Below are positions 26,288 to 36,058 of a DNA stretch of 64,000 nt, piece by piece. How positions within the stretch are numbered: the stretch's first letter is position 1; each line of letters begins with the position of its first letter. The translations under genes and the position numbers were made by a program. The notes beneath the pieces were generated by a model. It was not told the DNA's origin and ran no database searches. It worked only from the letters and a program-made list of their open reading frames with translations. Origin of the DNA: JBASEY01 sp964404285 (GTDB lineage Bacteria > CSSED10-310); the NCBI GenBank assembly GCA_964404285.1, contig CAYOJK010000006.1, forward strand, positions 102,407-166,406, given 5' to 3'.

Positions 26288-26310
26288 AACCTGGTTTACG
26301 GAGGAACGTT

Positions 26311-27558
26311 GTGAGCGATCGACGTGTTGTTGTTACAGGAATAGGTGTGTTGTGTTCTCTTGGCGAAGGGATAGACGTTGTCTGGCCGAATATTTTGGAT
26401 GGACGCATAGGTTACGATCTGATTACGAAATTTGATACGGAAGGGTATTCTTCAAAGATTGCCAGCGAAGTAAACGGATTTGACTCATCGAAATATATGA
26501 GTGCGAAAGAGAGCAAAAAGACGGATGTTTTTATTCAATTCGCCCTTGCAGCGGCGCAAATGGCAGTGGATGACGCTGGTTTGAATATCGAATCGCTCCA
26601 ACCTGAGCGGTTTGGTGTCAATATCGGTTCAGGTATTGGCGGTATCAATGAAATTTGTAACCAGCAGGTTGTTTTGATGGAAAAGGGTCCCAAACGAGTT
26701 TCACCGTTTTTTATTCCGAATTCGATTGTCAACCTGGCTTCCGGGCATGTGTCGATCAGATTCAATGCTAAAGGCCCGAATAGCTCTGTCTGTACAGCAT
26801 GTGCAACAGGGACGCATGCGATAGGGGATTCTTTTGAGTATATCCGTAGAGGAGCTGCAGATATTATGATAGCTGGAGGAACCGAAGCTGCGGTAATGCC
26901 ATTAGCCGTAGCTGGGTTTTGTTCAATGCGTGCGTTGAGTGTTCGAAATGATGAACCGAAAAAAGCTAGCAGGCCGTTCGATAAAAACCGGGATGGTTTT
27001 ATTATCGGCGAGGGGTCGGCTTGTGTGATTATAGAGGAGGAGACGCATGCGCTGAAAAGAGGCGCTAAAATTTATTGTGAATTGCTTGGGTACGGCATGT
27101 CAGGTGACGCTTACCATTTGTCTCATCCGGCGCCGGAAGGCGAGGGTGCAGCTAGAGCAATGCAGGCAGCATTGGATGATGCACGTCTGAATCCGGAGCA
27201 GATTCAGTATATCAATGCACATGGAACCTCGACACCGTTGAATGATAAGTTCGAAACAATGGCCATTCATACAGTCTTTAAAAAACATGAAGCAGCGCTC
27301 GTTGTGAACTCAACCAAGTCTTTGGTCGGCCACTTGCTGGGCGCCGCCGGAGCCCTGGAATTTGCTATTGTGGCTAAATCTATCGCAGACGGTAAAGTCC
27401 ATGGAACAATGAATTATGAAGAGCCGGACCCTGAATGTAATCTGACAGATGTCGTGCCAAACGAAGCGCGAGATATGGATATTGTTTACGCTTTGTCCAA
27501 TTCGTTTGGCTTTGGAGGCACAAACGGTTGCCTGGCAATTGGTAAATACAGGAAATAA
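26311..27558 (+). CDS. fabF: Beta-ketoacyl-[acyl-carrier-protein] synthase II
   Basis: It condenses malonyl-ACP with acyl-ACP during fatty-acid chain elongation. The Cys-His-His triad is present: VCTACATG (about residue 163), AHGTSTPLND (about 303) and SLVGHLLGAAG (about 340), positions equal to those of E. coli FabF. The end NSFGFGGTNGCL is also typical. Length (415 residues) is standard. The start is GTG 26311 with GGAGG 6 bases upstream. No acyl carrier protein or other fab gene is adjacent, which is unusual for fabF. Confidence 0.95.
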   Translation: MSDRRVVVTGIGVLCSLGEGIDVVWPNILDGRIGYDLITKFDTEGYSSKIASEVNGFDSSKYMSAKESKKTDVFIQFALAAAQMAVDDAGLNIESLQPERFGVNIGSGIGGINEICNQQVVLMEKGPKRVSPFFIPNSIVNLASGHVSIRFNAKGPNSSVCTACATGTHAIGDSFEYIRRGAADIMIAGGTEAAVMPLAVAGFCSMRALSVRNDEPKKASRPFDKNRDGFIIGEGSACVIIEEETHALKRGAKIYCELLGYGMSGDAYHLSHPAPEGEGAARAMQAALDDARLNPEQIQYINAHGTSTPLNDKFETMAIHTVFKKHEAALVVNSTKSLVGHLLGAAGALEFAIVAKSIADGKVHGTMNYEEPDPECNLTDVVPNEARDMDIVYALSNSFGFGGTNGCLAIGKYRK

Positions 27559-27604
27559 ACAGGCTGTCTAAATCCAAAATTGAAAGTTGAAGGAAAAAAG
27601 ATAA

Positions 27605-28351
27605 ATGACGCTCGAGAAATTTAAATATAAAAATTCTCGTGATATGCCTGACAATTTCCCGACAAAGAAGGATATGGATTTCCAGCGTCAAATAGGAACT
27701 CTCATCGAAAAAATACAGAAGTCTAGAGAAGCCGGCAACATGGAAAATGCAAGAGATTTCTGTCTTGAATGGCTCAGGATGGAACCTGATTCAGAACGAG
27801 CAAGCGAAATTTTATCCATCATCGATACAGCTCTTAAACAAAAACATGAAAATTCGGTTGCCATCAGTCGAAGTAAATATTTAATCCAAATGAAACAGTT
27901 TACTGAAGCGATGAACCTGTTGACATCTTTACCAAGCGACGGTGACCATGTTGAAGAATCCCAAGAATTGATTGAACTGATCGATGCGGAAATCAAGCAG
28001 CAAAAAATCGAACAGAAGTATATTGGTATTTTAGATGAGATATCACGATTGCTTGACAACAGAGCGTTTGAAGAAGCCTTACATCGTCTTGAAAGTGAAG
28101 AAATAAATGATACCAATGAAAAAAGAATTCTCAAACGTAAAATAAATACAGCAATCGAATTCCACCGAACCGAACAAGACCTAAAAAATCGACTTCTGGA
28201 TTCTCTCGTTCATAATAACCTGGAAAAAGCTCGAGTATGGTTGGGGATGATAGCGGAGTTGAATCCTGCAACTGAAATTTTTGACGAGTTGAAAAAAAAG
28301 TTAGATCCTGAAATTTATCAAAACTTGACTCGAGGAATGACTTTGGCGTAA
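27605..28351 (+). CDS. Soluble helical (TPR-like) protein of unknown function
   Basis: A 248-residue protein with no signal peptide, almost wholly alpha-helical. Several helix pairs of TPR type are visible (SREAGNMENARDFCLEWLRM; YLIQMKQFTEAMNLLTSL; RLLDNRAFEEALHRLES; NNLEKARVWLGMIAELNP), so it probably serves as a protein-binding scaffold. A GGA-containing purine-rich stretch precedes ATG 27605. It follows fabF by 46 bases and precedes the khpA-like gene by 65 bases on the same strand. No specific family is recognised. Confidence 0.7.
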   Translation: MTLEKFKYKNSRDMPDNFPTKKDMDFQRQIGTLIEKIQKSREAGNMENARDFCLEWLRMEPDSERASEILSIIDTALKQKHENSVAISRSKYLIQMKQFTEAMNLLTSLPSDGDHVEESQELIELIDAEIKQQKIEQKYIGILDEISRLLDNRAFEEALHRLESEEINDTNEKRILKRKINTAIEFHRTEQDLKNRLLDSLVHNNLEKARVWLGMIAELNPATEIFDELKKKLDPEIYQNLTRGMTLA

Positions 28352-28416
28352 ACTAGTTATCCAAAACGCACTTAACCAACATCTAGTTCTAAAGACTCGT
28401 AGAAAGGCCGATAATC

Positions 28417-28665
28417 ATGAAAGAGCTTGTAGAAAGAATCATCAAGGAAATCGTAGACAACCCGGACAAAGTTCAAGTCGAAGAAATCAAAGGGGAAATG
28501 ACAACAATCCTGGAAGTGAGCGTTGCACCATCCGATATGGGCAAAGTGATCGGAAGAGAAGGCAGAACGGCGAAGGCAATTAGAACTATCTTAAATGCGG
28601 CCGGAATGAGAATTAATAGGAGGATTGAATATGAAATTATCGACACGGAGGATGCAAAAAAATAG
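28417..28665 (+). CDS. khpA: KH-domain RNA-binding protein KhpA
   Basis: An 82-residue single KH domain (type II) of the KhpA/YlqC family. The RNA-contacting GxxG loop is in VIGREGRTAKAIRTILNAA, and the N-terminus KELVERIIKEIVDNPD is family-typical. KhpA binds many RNAs, often with KhpB, and in Firmicutes sits beside rpsP and rimM; neither is found here. The last 35 bases overlap the start of an exported-protein gene whose SD lies inside khpA, so the two are translated from one message. Confidence 0.92.
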   Translation: MKELVERIIKEIVDNPDKVQVEEIKGEMTTILEVSVAPSDMGKVIGREGRTAKAIRTILNAAGMRINRRIEYEIIDTEDAKK

Positions 28666-29278
28666 CTTTCTTTTGCAAAAGACTCGTCCCCAAAATGATC
28701 TCAATGAATTGAGAAAAAAACGTATCTTTTTGTTGGGAACACTGTCAATGCTCCTATGCTTTGTCTATCTTTCGAGTTTCGATGTTTTAGCGGCAGATTA
28801 TTATGACAAAGACATATTCTTTGATTGTTTTGCCGATTTTTTTCAACAAAATGATTATCTCTGTGAATGGGATTTTGAGCGTCTTGATCTAGGTTTATCT
28901 TGGACCCAATTGGCGGAACAATCTCGTTCACGATGGTCAAGTCAGGCAGGACGATCTCCAGTGATCCAAATGGCAGGATATATGGATACGGATATCAGTT
29001 ATTATAAGGGTGGAGAGTTGTGGATGCTCGCATGGGTGGATGACCCTGATGGTGATATTGAGACTGTCGAGATTTATTTTGAGGGATTGCCGACAGGCGT
29101 ATTTCTTCAAGATGACGGCCAAAGCGGTGATTTTGGGAAAGGTGACGGATTATACGGAATTAAAATTCCCATAGCTGAAAAAAGAGTGAACCCGCTCACC
29201 TGTGTTCTGGAGCTTAAAGCCACTGATTCAATGGGAAACACATCTGATTTGTGGCCATATTTAACGATTGCGAATTAA
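28631..29278 (+). CDS. Exported beta-sandwich protein of unknown function
   Basis: A 215-residue protein with a hydrophobic signal at about residues 32-52 (LLGTLSMLLCFVYLSSF), preceded by an unusually long basic N-terminus. The C-terminal half (AWVDDPDGDIETVEIYFEGL, DDGQSGDFGKGDGLYGI, ATDSMGNTSDLWP) looks like a cadherin- or Ig-like domain with calcium-type Asp loops. AGGAGG (28618-28623), 7 bases before ATG 28631, decides the start and lies within khpA, giving a 35-base overlap. It is probably secreted or anchored by its N-terminus. Confidence 0.72.
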   Translation: MKLSTRRMQKNSFLLQKTRPQNDLNELRKKRIFLLGTLSMLLCFVYLSSFDVLAADYYDKDIFFDCFADFFQQNDYLCEWDFERLDLGLSWTQLAEQSRSRWSSQAGRSPVIQMAGYMDTDISYYKGGELWMLAWVDDPDGDIETVEIYFEGLPTGVFLQDDGQSGDFGKGDGLYGIKIPIAEKRVNPLTCVLELKATDSMGNTSDLWPYLTIAN

Positions 29279-29330
29279 TCAAACAGATCACTTTCATCTA
29301 GAATCTGATTTTATTAGATTTCTCTATATA

Positions 29331-29369
29331 GTAAAAATAATAGACCCAACCTGGATTGGCTGGGTCTAT
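29331..29369 (-). terminator. Intrinsic terminator after the ATP-grasp gene
   Basis: The stem ATAGACCCA (29340-29348) / TGGGTCTAT (29361-29369) is followed on the minus strand by TTATTTTTAC. It ends the minus-strand gene at 29430 and may also slow plus-strand transcripts. Confidence 0.75.
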
Positions 29370-29429
29370 GTTGAAATCACGTTTAATAGGTTGTTTTTCC
29401 GCTACTTGGCAAGTCCATTGAAGAATGGA

Positions 29430-30779
29430 TTACACATAACAGAATGGTATCATGCCTCCACCCTGATGTACGTTGATGATCAGAGAGTCAGAAACTCGAA
29501 CAATTCCACCGCCAAATTTTCCATTGAATGCAAAGAAATTGATGTTGATATTTTTTCCCTTCCATTCAAGCCCAGGTGTGAACTGTGGATAATCGCCTCT
29601 GGGCACATATGCCAATTCCTGGACAACCCAGCTTTCACCGGTAGCGATTTGTTCAAGAACCTTATCCCATTCCGCTTGTGTAACCACTGGGCCAATTGTA
29701 ACACCAAATCCGCCATATCCGGCATTGGGTTTTAAAACAAACTTGTCTTTATTGGCTCTGACAAAAGGATACAAATCCACTTCACGGTCGCCGTAATTTG
29801 TCTTCGATTCTTTCATAAATCGTGTCCATGGAATTGTTTCTCTGATTGTTTTGATTTCGTCTTTAGTAAATAGATGCTGTGATTTTTGATCTGTCATAAA
29901 CCACAAAACACTTTTCAACCCGCCAACTCGCGATGAAAAAGGATTGATGAAACAAATATTTTTGTCTCTAAACGCATCTAAAACCGGTTTTGATCGCTCA
30001 AGATCACCTGTAAAATCTCTGATGTCGTCGCGAAAAACCACATGAACCGGTTTGCCATCCATGCGAAGTGTTTTACCGTCGTATTCCGCTTCTCGAGGAT
30101 CCCAGAAAAATGACTGAATGCCAGGCTGACTATTCAAATAAGATGCAACCAATTCAAGATCATATCGTACAGTTGTATTCCAATCAGTAGCGACGGCTAC
30201 CGTAAATTCTTTCGGCCCACCTACTTCCTGATTTTTCTGTCGGATCATTTGGGTAAAATTCGGCAGCAAGGGACTGTATTCAGCATTATGTTTCTTGATG
30301 AATTCTTGAATAATCGGTATTTCCTGAAGAAGTTCGATAAGCTTATCATGCCAACCGATACCGCAGGGACTGTCTGTGTTGAATTCCAAAAATTTTAAAC
30401 CTTGCTCACTGAGAAAAGCATCCAGACGACCGTTAATGACACGGCGCGGATAACCGGGATCGATCCGGGCCAATTCTCTGTCTAGAGCCGGCATCTCAAA
30501 GTATTGCTCCATTTCAGGATCGGCAAAAAATAAATCACCGACTTTTTCAATGCAATCCATAATGGTATCAGTGATTTTGGCCAAATGTCCTTTTATGCGT
30601 TTTTCAACAAACAATGGCTTTAAAAATGTCGGGAAAGGTTTGCCGGACATGGTGAAGTTTGCTGCCAGCAACTTCTCGTTCAGCTCTTCCATTTGTTCCT
30701 TCGCATTCGGCTGCTGAGAAGCCTCCAGAAGGTTTTTGAAACTGGATTCAATTTGGTTTAGATAAACTTGATCAATCAT
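29430..30779 (-). CDS. ATP-grasp-like enzyme of unknown substrate
   Basis: A 449-residue protein with features of the ATP-grasp fold: KDKFVLKPNAGYGGFGVTIG (nucleotide-binding strand and glycine loop), then a SWVVQELAYVP strand and a C-terminal NINFFAFNGKFGGG segment with the metal-binding region. The first half has FLEFNTDSPCGIGWHDK, resembling the region found in circularly permuted ATP-grasp or glutathionylspermidine-synthase-like proteins. It should join a carboxylate to an amine or thiol using ATP; the substrates are unknown. Start ATG 30779 has AAGGAG 10 bases upstream; the longer form from 30839 is less likely. It is a single-gene unit with its own terminator. Confidence 0.72.
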   Translation of the reverse strand: MIDQVYLNQIESSFKNLLEASQQPNAKEQMEELNEKLLAANFTMSGKPFPTFLKPLFVEKRIKGHLAKITDTIMDCIEKVGDLFFADPEMEQYFEMPALDRELARIDPGYPRRVINGRLDAFLSEQGLKFLEFNTDSPCGIGWHDKLIELLQEIPIIQEFIKKHNAEYSPLLPNFTQMIRQKNQEVGGPKEFTVAVATDWNTTVRYDLELVASYLNSQPGIQSFFWDPREAEYDGKTLRMDGKPVHVVFRDDIRDFTGDLERSKPVLDAFRDKNICFINPFSSRVGGLKSVLWFMTDQKSQHLFTKDEIKTIRETIPWTRFMKESKTNYGDREVDLYPFVRANKDKFVLKPNAGYGGFGVTIGPVVTQAEWDKVLEQIATGESWVVQELAYVPRGDYPQFTPGLEWKGKNININFFAFNGKFGGGIVRVSDSLIINVHQGGGMIPFCYV

Positions 30780-31004
30780 CGTGATGCTACTCCTTTCTTC
30801 CTGAGCCCGTAAATACCGGGGAATTCGTATATTTATCAATATGTGCTAAGCTTTGCAAGATAGAATTTCATCAATACTTTTCTTCACTTGAAAGGCCATC
30901 GATTCAATCCCAAAATTTTCATAATGTGAGCAAAGATCCCCTACCTTGCAAATTCACAAGCTTCCTTTAAACTATTGTCCGCTCTTGTCGAGCTGACGGT
31001 AATT

Positions 31005-32723
31005 ATGAATACTATTCCCAAAATCCCTTTAAAAACGAAATTATTTCCAATAGGTGTTGTCTTGATCTGTGTGATGATTCAGTGGCTGTTTATGGCGGAT
31101 TGTCCGAAATGGGCAATCGTTGTTTTTGGAGTTGTCACACTAGTTATACTCTTTTCAAATAGAAATATTTGGAGTTTTCCTGAAACAGGTCGGAAAAATC
31201 GAAATAGCTGGTTGCCTTGGCTGTTATGGATAACAGCTATACTCATACGAATGCATTATGTCGTCTTACATTACTCTATTCAGGATCTTTCAGCCCGATT
31301 TACCGTGACCGCAATTGAAATCAGTCGAGGTAATCCGGTATTTCCGTTTATTCCACAGTATGAATATGACGAATCCCTGGTCTCCTGGTTTTTTGCCCCG
31401 TTTCTGCTCTTGCTTGGCCACGCATGGCTCACTGTCAAAATGATATCGATAATATTAAGCACATCTCTAGTGCCTACAAGTTTTTATTACGTTAGAAGAA
31501 TCATCGATACTCGAGCGGCGTTTCTGGTATCACTGGCAGTCATGTCAAGCCACTTTTTTCACTATACAGATCCAATGGTCGACATGAGTCGTTTTTCATT
31601 AGTCACTGTTTTTATTCTTCTGTCACTGATCAGCCTTGACCATGTTTTTTCTTCTGATAAACCCTATGTTTGGAGCGTTTTTGCCGGGTTGTTAACCGTT
31701 TTGCCTGCTTACATTCATTCGATCGGTCGAGTAAATCTGGCTATTGTAATTGTTTTCATTGCTTCACGATTTATACAAAACAAGCAAAATTTACGTTTGA
31801 GTAAAATAAAAACACGTATTTACCTAGCCAGTTGCATCGCTATATTCCTATTGATTCCTTTAATGTTATTCATTTGGAAAACTCCCGGCTATTTAGATTT
31901 TAAAAGAAGGCAAATTTATGGGTTTCATGAATCGTTTCCATTTTCATGGGCTGGTCTGTATCAGAGTTTTTATGATGTTTTAACAAGTTTTCACTATAAA
32001 AGTGGACGACACATGTTTTTTTCACCTGACCAACCTCTTCTTCAACCGATTATTGCTGTTGGTGTGATAGGTGGTTTATGGCTTCTAATTAAAAATATCC
32101 GTCGACCCCACTTTGCAACCTTATTGTGTGCGGTTTTTCTGCTCACAGTTTCATTGGCTTTTATCACACCAGGTCACTGGAGATGTCTATATTTTTCCCC
32201 TTCTATTGCTATGCTGACAATTGTTGCCGGTATTTTTTATTATTGGTGTATAGAAAAACTTGTCGGGGTGAAAAAAAATAAAATAGCGGCAAGCCTGTTG
32301 ATTGTTATCAGCTTTATAATAGTGATCGCCCAAATCCCCAGATTTTTTAAACAGCCTTTCCCCCCGCCTGAACTGAATGTTAGCACGCTCTTATATAAGG
32401 ATTTATCCGAAGCTCCGGATGTGCCGCATTTTATCTCTGGGTCAATACCGGAAATATTGCCTGGCTTCGCAATTTGTGACCTGATCGGTTCTGCTTGGTT
32501 AACGGAATATGCGGTTTTGTATTTCGAGCCTGTTCACTTGAAAACGCAGAGGGGTATTATATGGGATTCTTCTGAAGAATTATTTGAATATGAGGAAATC
32601 CGATTGGTTTTGACTCAGGAAGACACGAATCATATTCCGGTTCTGGAGAATATATTCGGACCTTTTGACCTATCAGAATTACCGAACAGTTCATTGATCT
32701 TAGGTGTAGTAAAGAAACAGTAA
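31005..32723 (+). CDS. Polytopic membrane protein, GT39/ArnT-like
   Basis: A 572-residue protein with about ten to twelve hydrophobic segments and a soluble C-terminal end of about 110 residues. The first periplasmic loop (LHYSIQDLSARFTVTAIEIS, then PQYEYDESLVSWFFAPFLLL) carries acidic residues in the position where GT-C transferases keep their catalytic Asp/Glu, so a lipid-sugar glycosyltransferase is likely. The start is uncertain between ATG 31005 (used) and TTG 30975; neither has a strong SD. Its stop codon overlaps the mfd start by one base (TAATG), so it is coupled to mfd. Confidence 0.68.
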   Translation: MNTIPKIPLKTKLFPIGVVLICVMIQWLFMADCPKWAIVVFGVVTLVILFSNRNIWSFPETGRKNRNSWLPWLLWITAILIRMHYVVLHYSIQDLSARFTVTAIEISRGNPVFPFIPQYEYDESLVSWFFAPFLLLLGHAWLTVKMISIILSTSLVPTSFYYVRRIIDTRAAFLVSLAVMSSHFFHYTDPMVDMSRFSLVTVFILLSLISLDHVFSSDKPYVWSVFAGLLTVLPAYIHSIGRVNLAIVIVFIASRFIQNKQNLRLSKIKTRIYLASCIAIFLLIPLMLFIWKTPGYLDFKRRQIYGFHESFPFSWAGLYQSFYDVLTSFHYKSGRHMFFSPDQPLLQPIIAVGVIGGLWLLIKNIRRPHFATLLCAVFLLTVSLAFITPGHWRCLYFSPSIAMLTIVAGIFYYWCIEKLVGVKKNKIAASLLIVISFIIVIAQIPRFFKQPFPPPELNVSTLLYKDLSEAPDVPHFISGSIPEILPGFAICDLIGSAWLTEYAVLYFEPVHLKTQRGIIWDSSEELFEYEEIRLVLTQEDTNHIPVLENIFGPFDLSELPNSSLILGVVKKQ

Positions 32724-35700
32724 TGAAAGATATTTGGAAAAATACACAGTTGTTTACGGATGTTTCCAAAGCTTTATCTGAAGATATCGATAGGCTGTTG
32801 ATAGCTGGGTTGGTGGGATCCGCTGGGGCGTCATTGGTGGCCAGCCTAGTCAATCAATTAGAGCGATCGGCTGTTATAGTTGTCAAGGATGGAAACGAAG
32901 CGCGTCAATGGCTAAAGGATTTAAAATTTTTTCTTTCTGAACCGGGAAGAGAAATCCTATCTGATGAACGGAGTTTTAGTGAGCCGGCTATAAGGGCTGA
33001 GTCAGCGGGGCGAGTGATTCTTTTTCCTGAACATCGAAAAACATCAGAAAATGATCAAGAATCGCCTTCGAGCTTTACTGCTTTTGCCCATGCATCATTA
33101 CACAGTCTTCAACATCAAAAACTACCAATAGCCGTTATCCCTGCCTCATTTCTTGGAATTCATACCGGCAGCAGTAAGCAGTTCAAAGAATCCAGCAGTC
33201 ATCTTCTTACAGGGATGGAAATCTCGATCAGAAGTATCATCGAATCATTGGCGGAAATGGGATATGAGCGTGTGTTCAGGGTGGAGTCACCCGGTGAATT
33301 CGCTCAAAGAGGAGGAATCCTTGATATCTTTATTCCTGTGTACACGTTTCCTGTGCGAATAGAATATTTTGGCAATGAAATACTATCGATTCGAGAATTT
33401 GATCCTCTTACCCAGCGATCAATATCCCGAGTGAATACCGTGCATTTGACGAATGTGGTTAAACAGGATCAAGAGATCGAAAGCGTTGTTTTTTATGATT
33501 CTTTATTGGATTGGTTTGAATCAGAGCCTGCAATATTCTGGATTGAGCCGGATTCGATTATCGAGGTGTTGCGCACTTACGATAGGCAGAAATTCCAGGA
33601 TATCAATTGGCGTAATTTGCCAGGAAAGCCTTCAGTGATAGGAGGTATCGTTACTCATAGTCACAAGGAAGACACGGGATATTTTGAGATGCCTGTATCA
33701 GCTATTCCGGATTTTAATGGTGATTATCGAAGGCTGGTGCAGGATTTCAGGAAATGGGCTGCTGACAACTTTCAAATAACAGTTGTGTATTATCGTGAGT
33801 CACTTCGAAAGCTGGTAAATGAACGGCTGGCTTTTGATCAAGCAGATTATGATGACGCTTTGCCTGCGCAGCATGAAAAGCCTTATCGGTCAGGTAAAAA
33901 CGGAAAATTGATCGAATTCTTACCCGGCGAATTATCTCGAGGTTTTTTGCTTCCACAAGCACAAATGATTTTTATCACTGAGCGGGATATCGTTGGATTG
34001 AAGCGAAAGCAATCTTGGCAGCGAAAGGAAGAATCAGAATTTGCGTTGTCGTTTCGGGATTTGAGTCCCGGTGATCTAGTTGTCCATGTGGACCATGGTA
34101 TTGGCAGATACGATGGTTTGTATCGACTATCTGTAACTGGAAAAGAGCGGGATTTCCTGTTATTGCGCTATGCCGACGAGCAAAAATTGTATATTCCCGT
34201 CGACAAATTGTATCTTGTACAGCGATATCTTTCGTCTTCGAATACTGCTCCTCCATTAGACAGAATTGGAGGAACGGCATGGAAAACGAAAAAGAAAAAA
34301 GTTCATGAATCGGTATTGCGTTTAGCGGCTGAATTGTTGGATTTGTTTAGTCGAAGGGAGGTAGCGAAGGGGTTTCCTTTTCCGGCTGATGATTTGTGGC
34401 ACCAAGAGTTCGATATGGGATTTGAATATGAAGAAACGCCGGATCAGTTGCAAGCGATACACCAGGTTAAAACGGATATGGAAAAAGCGAAGCCAATGGA
34501 CAGAATTGTCTGTGGTGATGTCGGTTTCGGCAAGACGGAAGTGGCTATGAGAGCGGCATTTAAAGCGGCTTCAGGCGGAAAACAAGTTGCCGTATTGGCT
34601 CCGACGACGATTTTAACTCAACAGCACTTCCGTAGTTTTCAGAAGCGGTTTGAGAGATTCCCAATTAAAGTGGCAATGCTATCTAGATTTTTAACAGCCC
34701 GTGATAAAAAAAATGTACTAAAAGGAATAACTGACGGAACAGTTGATATCGTGATAGGAACGCATGCTCTTTTGGGGGCGGATGTTAATTTTAAAGACTT
34801 GGGATTATTGATCATCGATGAGGAACACCGTTTTGGTGTGCGCCACAAAGAGAAATTGAAAAAAATGAGAGCGAATATCGATGTGTTGACGTTGACCGCG
34901 ACTCCGATCCCCAGAACAATGAATATGGCGCTTTTAGGCCTAAGAGAAATCAGTCTGATCAATACTCCACCTGATGAGAGACGGCCAATAAAAACGAAAA
35001 TTGTCAAATTCGATCTCGCCCTTATCCGACAAGCTATTCTTGAAGAGATAAATAGAGGTGGGCAAGTTTATTTTGTGCACAATCGTGTTCAATCAATTGC
35101 CGTTGTTGCTGAGATGCTTACTAAACTTGTCCCTGAAGCGAAATTTGAGATCAGCCATGGGCAGATGAAGGAATCCGATCTGGAAAAAGTCATGTTGAGA
35201 TTTCTTGAGAAAGAATTCGATGTGCTGATTTGTACGACGATCATTGAATCCGGCTTGGATATTCCTTCCGTCAATACGATTATTATCAACAGAGCTGACC
35301 AATTAGGCTTAGCACAATTATATCAATTACGAGGCCGTGTCGGGCGTGATCGCTATCAGGCTTATGCCTGGCTGATGATTCCTTCAACCGGAAAAATTGC
35401 CTCCAAAGCAATCCAAAGATTATCGGCGATACACCATGCGATCGAACTGGGCGCCGGGTTTGGCCTGGCAACTCAAGATCTTGATATTCGAGGGGCTGGT
35501 GATATTTTGGGTCCGAATCAACATGGTCATATTTCTGCTGTCGGGTTTGAAATGTACTGTCGCTTGATTCGGGAAGCTGTGAACGAAATAAGGGGTGAAG
35601 TGACTGTTGAATCTAGAGAATGTGATATAAGAATCCCGTGTGAAATGGCTATTCCAGAAGAGTATATAGAGAGGCCGGCTGCGCGCTTGGAAGTGTACAG

Positions 35701-36058
35701 GCGCTTCTCAAATGCCCGCGATACTGAACAAATTGACCAGATATTGCAAAATTTAAAGGATCAATACGGTGATCCTCCGGAAGCGGTGAAAACGATGGCA
35801 TATATTGCCGGTATCCGAATTTGTGCAGATCGATTGTCGATATCTAAAATTGACTATAAATCCGATGCTGTCGTTGCCGTGTTCCGTGACTCTACACCAC
35901 TGACCCCCGAGACTATTCTGGATTTGATTACGAATAAACCAAAGCTTTACCAGTTTATTCCTCCGCATAACTTGGTTATAAACATGCACAATCAGCAAGG
36001 AAATGACTTGGCTGGAAAGGCGCTTTATGCTTTGCAAAAAATATGTTTGTTGGTTTAA
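32723..36058 (+). CDS. mfd: Transcription-repair coupling factor
   Basis: A superfamily 2 DNA translocase that removes RNA polymerase stalled at lesions and recruits UvrA. At 1111 residues it is full length. A UvrB-like N-terminal module is followed by the RNA-polymerase-interacting domain (PGDLVVHVDHGIGRYDGLY, about residue 446), the helicase core with Walker A GDVGFGKTEVAMR (about 597), IIDEEHRFGV (about 698), TATPIPRTMNMAL, QLRGRVGRD, and the C-terminal TRCF domain. It overlaps the upstream membrane-protein gene by one base and the downstream foldase gene by 32 bases. Confidence 0.97.
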   Translation: MKDIWKNTQLFTDVSKALSEDIDRLLIAGLVGSAGASLVASLVNQLERSAVIVVKDGNEARQWLKDLKFFLSEPGREILSDERSFSEPAIRAESAGRVILFPEHRKTSENDQESPSSFTAFAHASLHSLQHQKLPIAVIPASFLGIHTGSSKQFKESSSHLLTGMEISIRSIIESLAEMGYERVFRVESPGEFAQRGGILDIFIPVYTFPVRIEYFGNEILSIREFDPLTQRSISRVNTVHLTNVVKQDQEIESVVFYDSLLDWFESEPAIFWIEPDSIIEVLRTYDRQKFQDINWRNLPGKPSVIGGIVTHSHKEDTGYFEMPVSAIPDFNGDYRRLVQDFRKWAADNFQITVVYYRESLRKLVNERLAFDQADYDDALPAQHEKPYRSGKNGKLIEFLPGELSRGFLLPQAQMIFITERDIVGLKRKQSWQRKEESEFALSFRDLSPGDLVVHVDHGIGRYDGLYRLSVTGKERDFLLLRYADEQKLYIPVDKLYLVQRYLSSSNTAPPLDRIGGTAWKTKKKKVHESVLRLAAELLDLFSRREVAKGFPFPADDLWHQEFDMGFEYEETPDQLQAIHQVKTDMEKAKPMDRIVCGDVGFGKTEVAMRAAFKAASGGKQVAVLAPTTILTQQHFRSFQKRFERFPIKVAMLSRFLTARDKKNVLKGITDGTVDIVIGTHALLGADVNFKDLGLLIIDEEHRFGVRHKEKLKKMRANIDVLTLTATPIPRTMNMALLGLREISLINTPPDERRPIKTKIVKFDLALIRQAILEEINRGGQVYFVHNRVQSIAVVAEMLTKLVPEAKFEISHGQMKESDLEKVMLRFLEKEFDVLICTTIIESGLDIPSVNTIIINRADQLGLAQLYQLRGRVGRDRYQAYAWLMIPSTGKIASKAIQRLSAIHHAIELGAGFGLATQDLDIRGAGDILGPNQHGHISAVGFEMYCRLIREAVNEIRGEVTVESRECDIRIPCEMAIPEEYIERPAARLEVYRRFSNARDTEQIDQILQNLKDQYGDPPEAVKTMAYIAGIRICADRLSISKIDYKSDAVVAVFRDSTPLTPETILDLITNKPKLYQFIPPHNLVINMHNQQGNDLAGKALYALQKICLLV

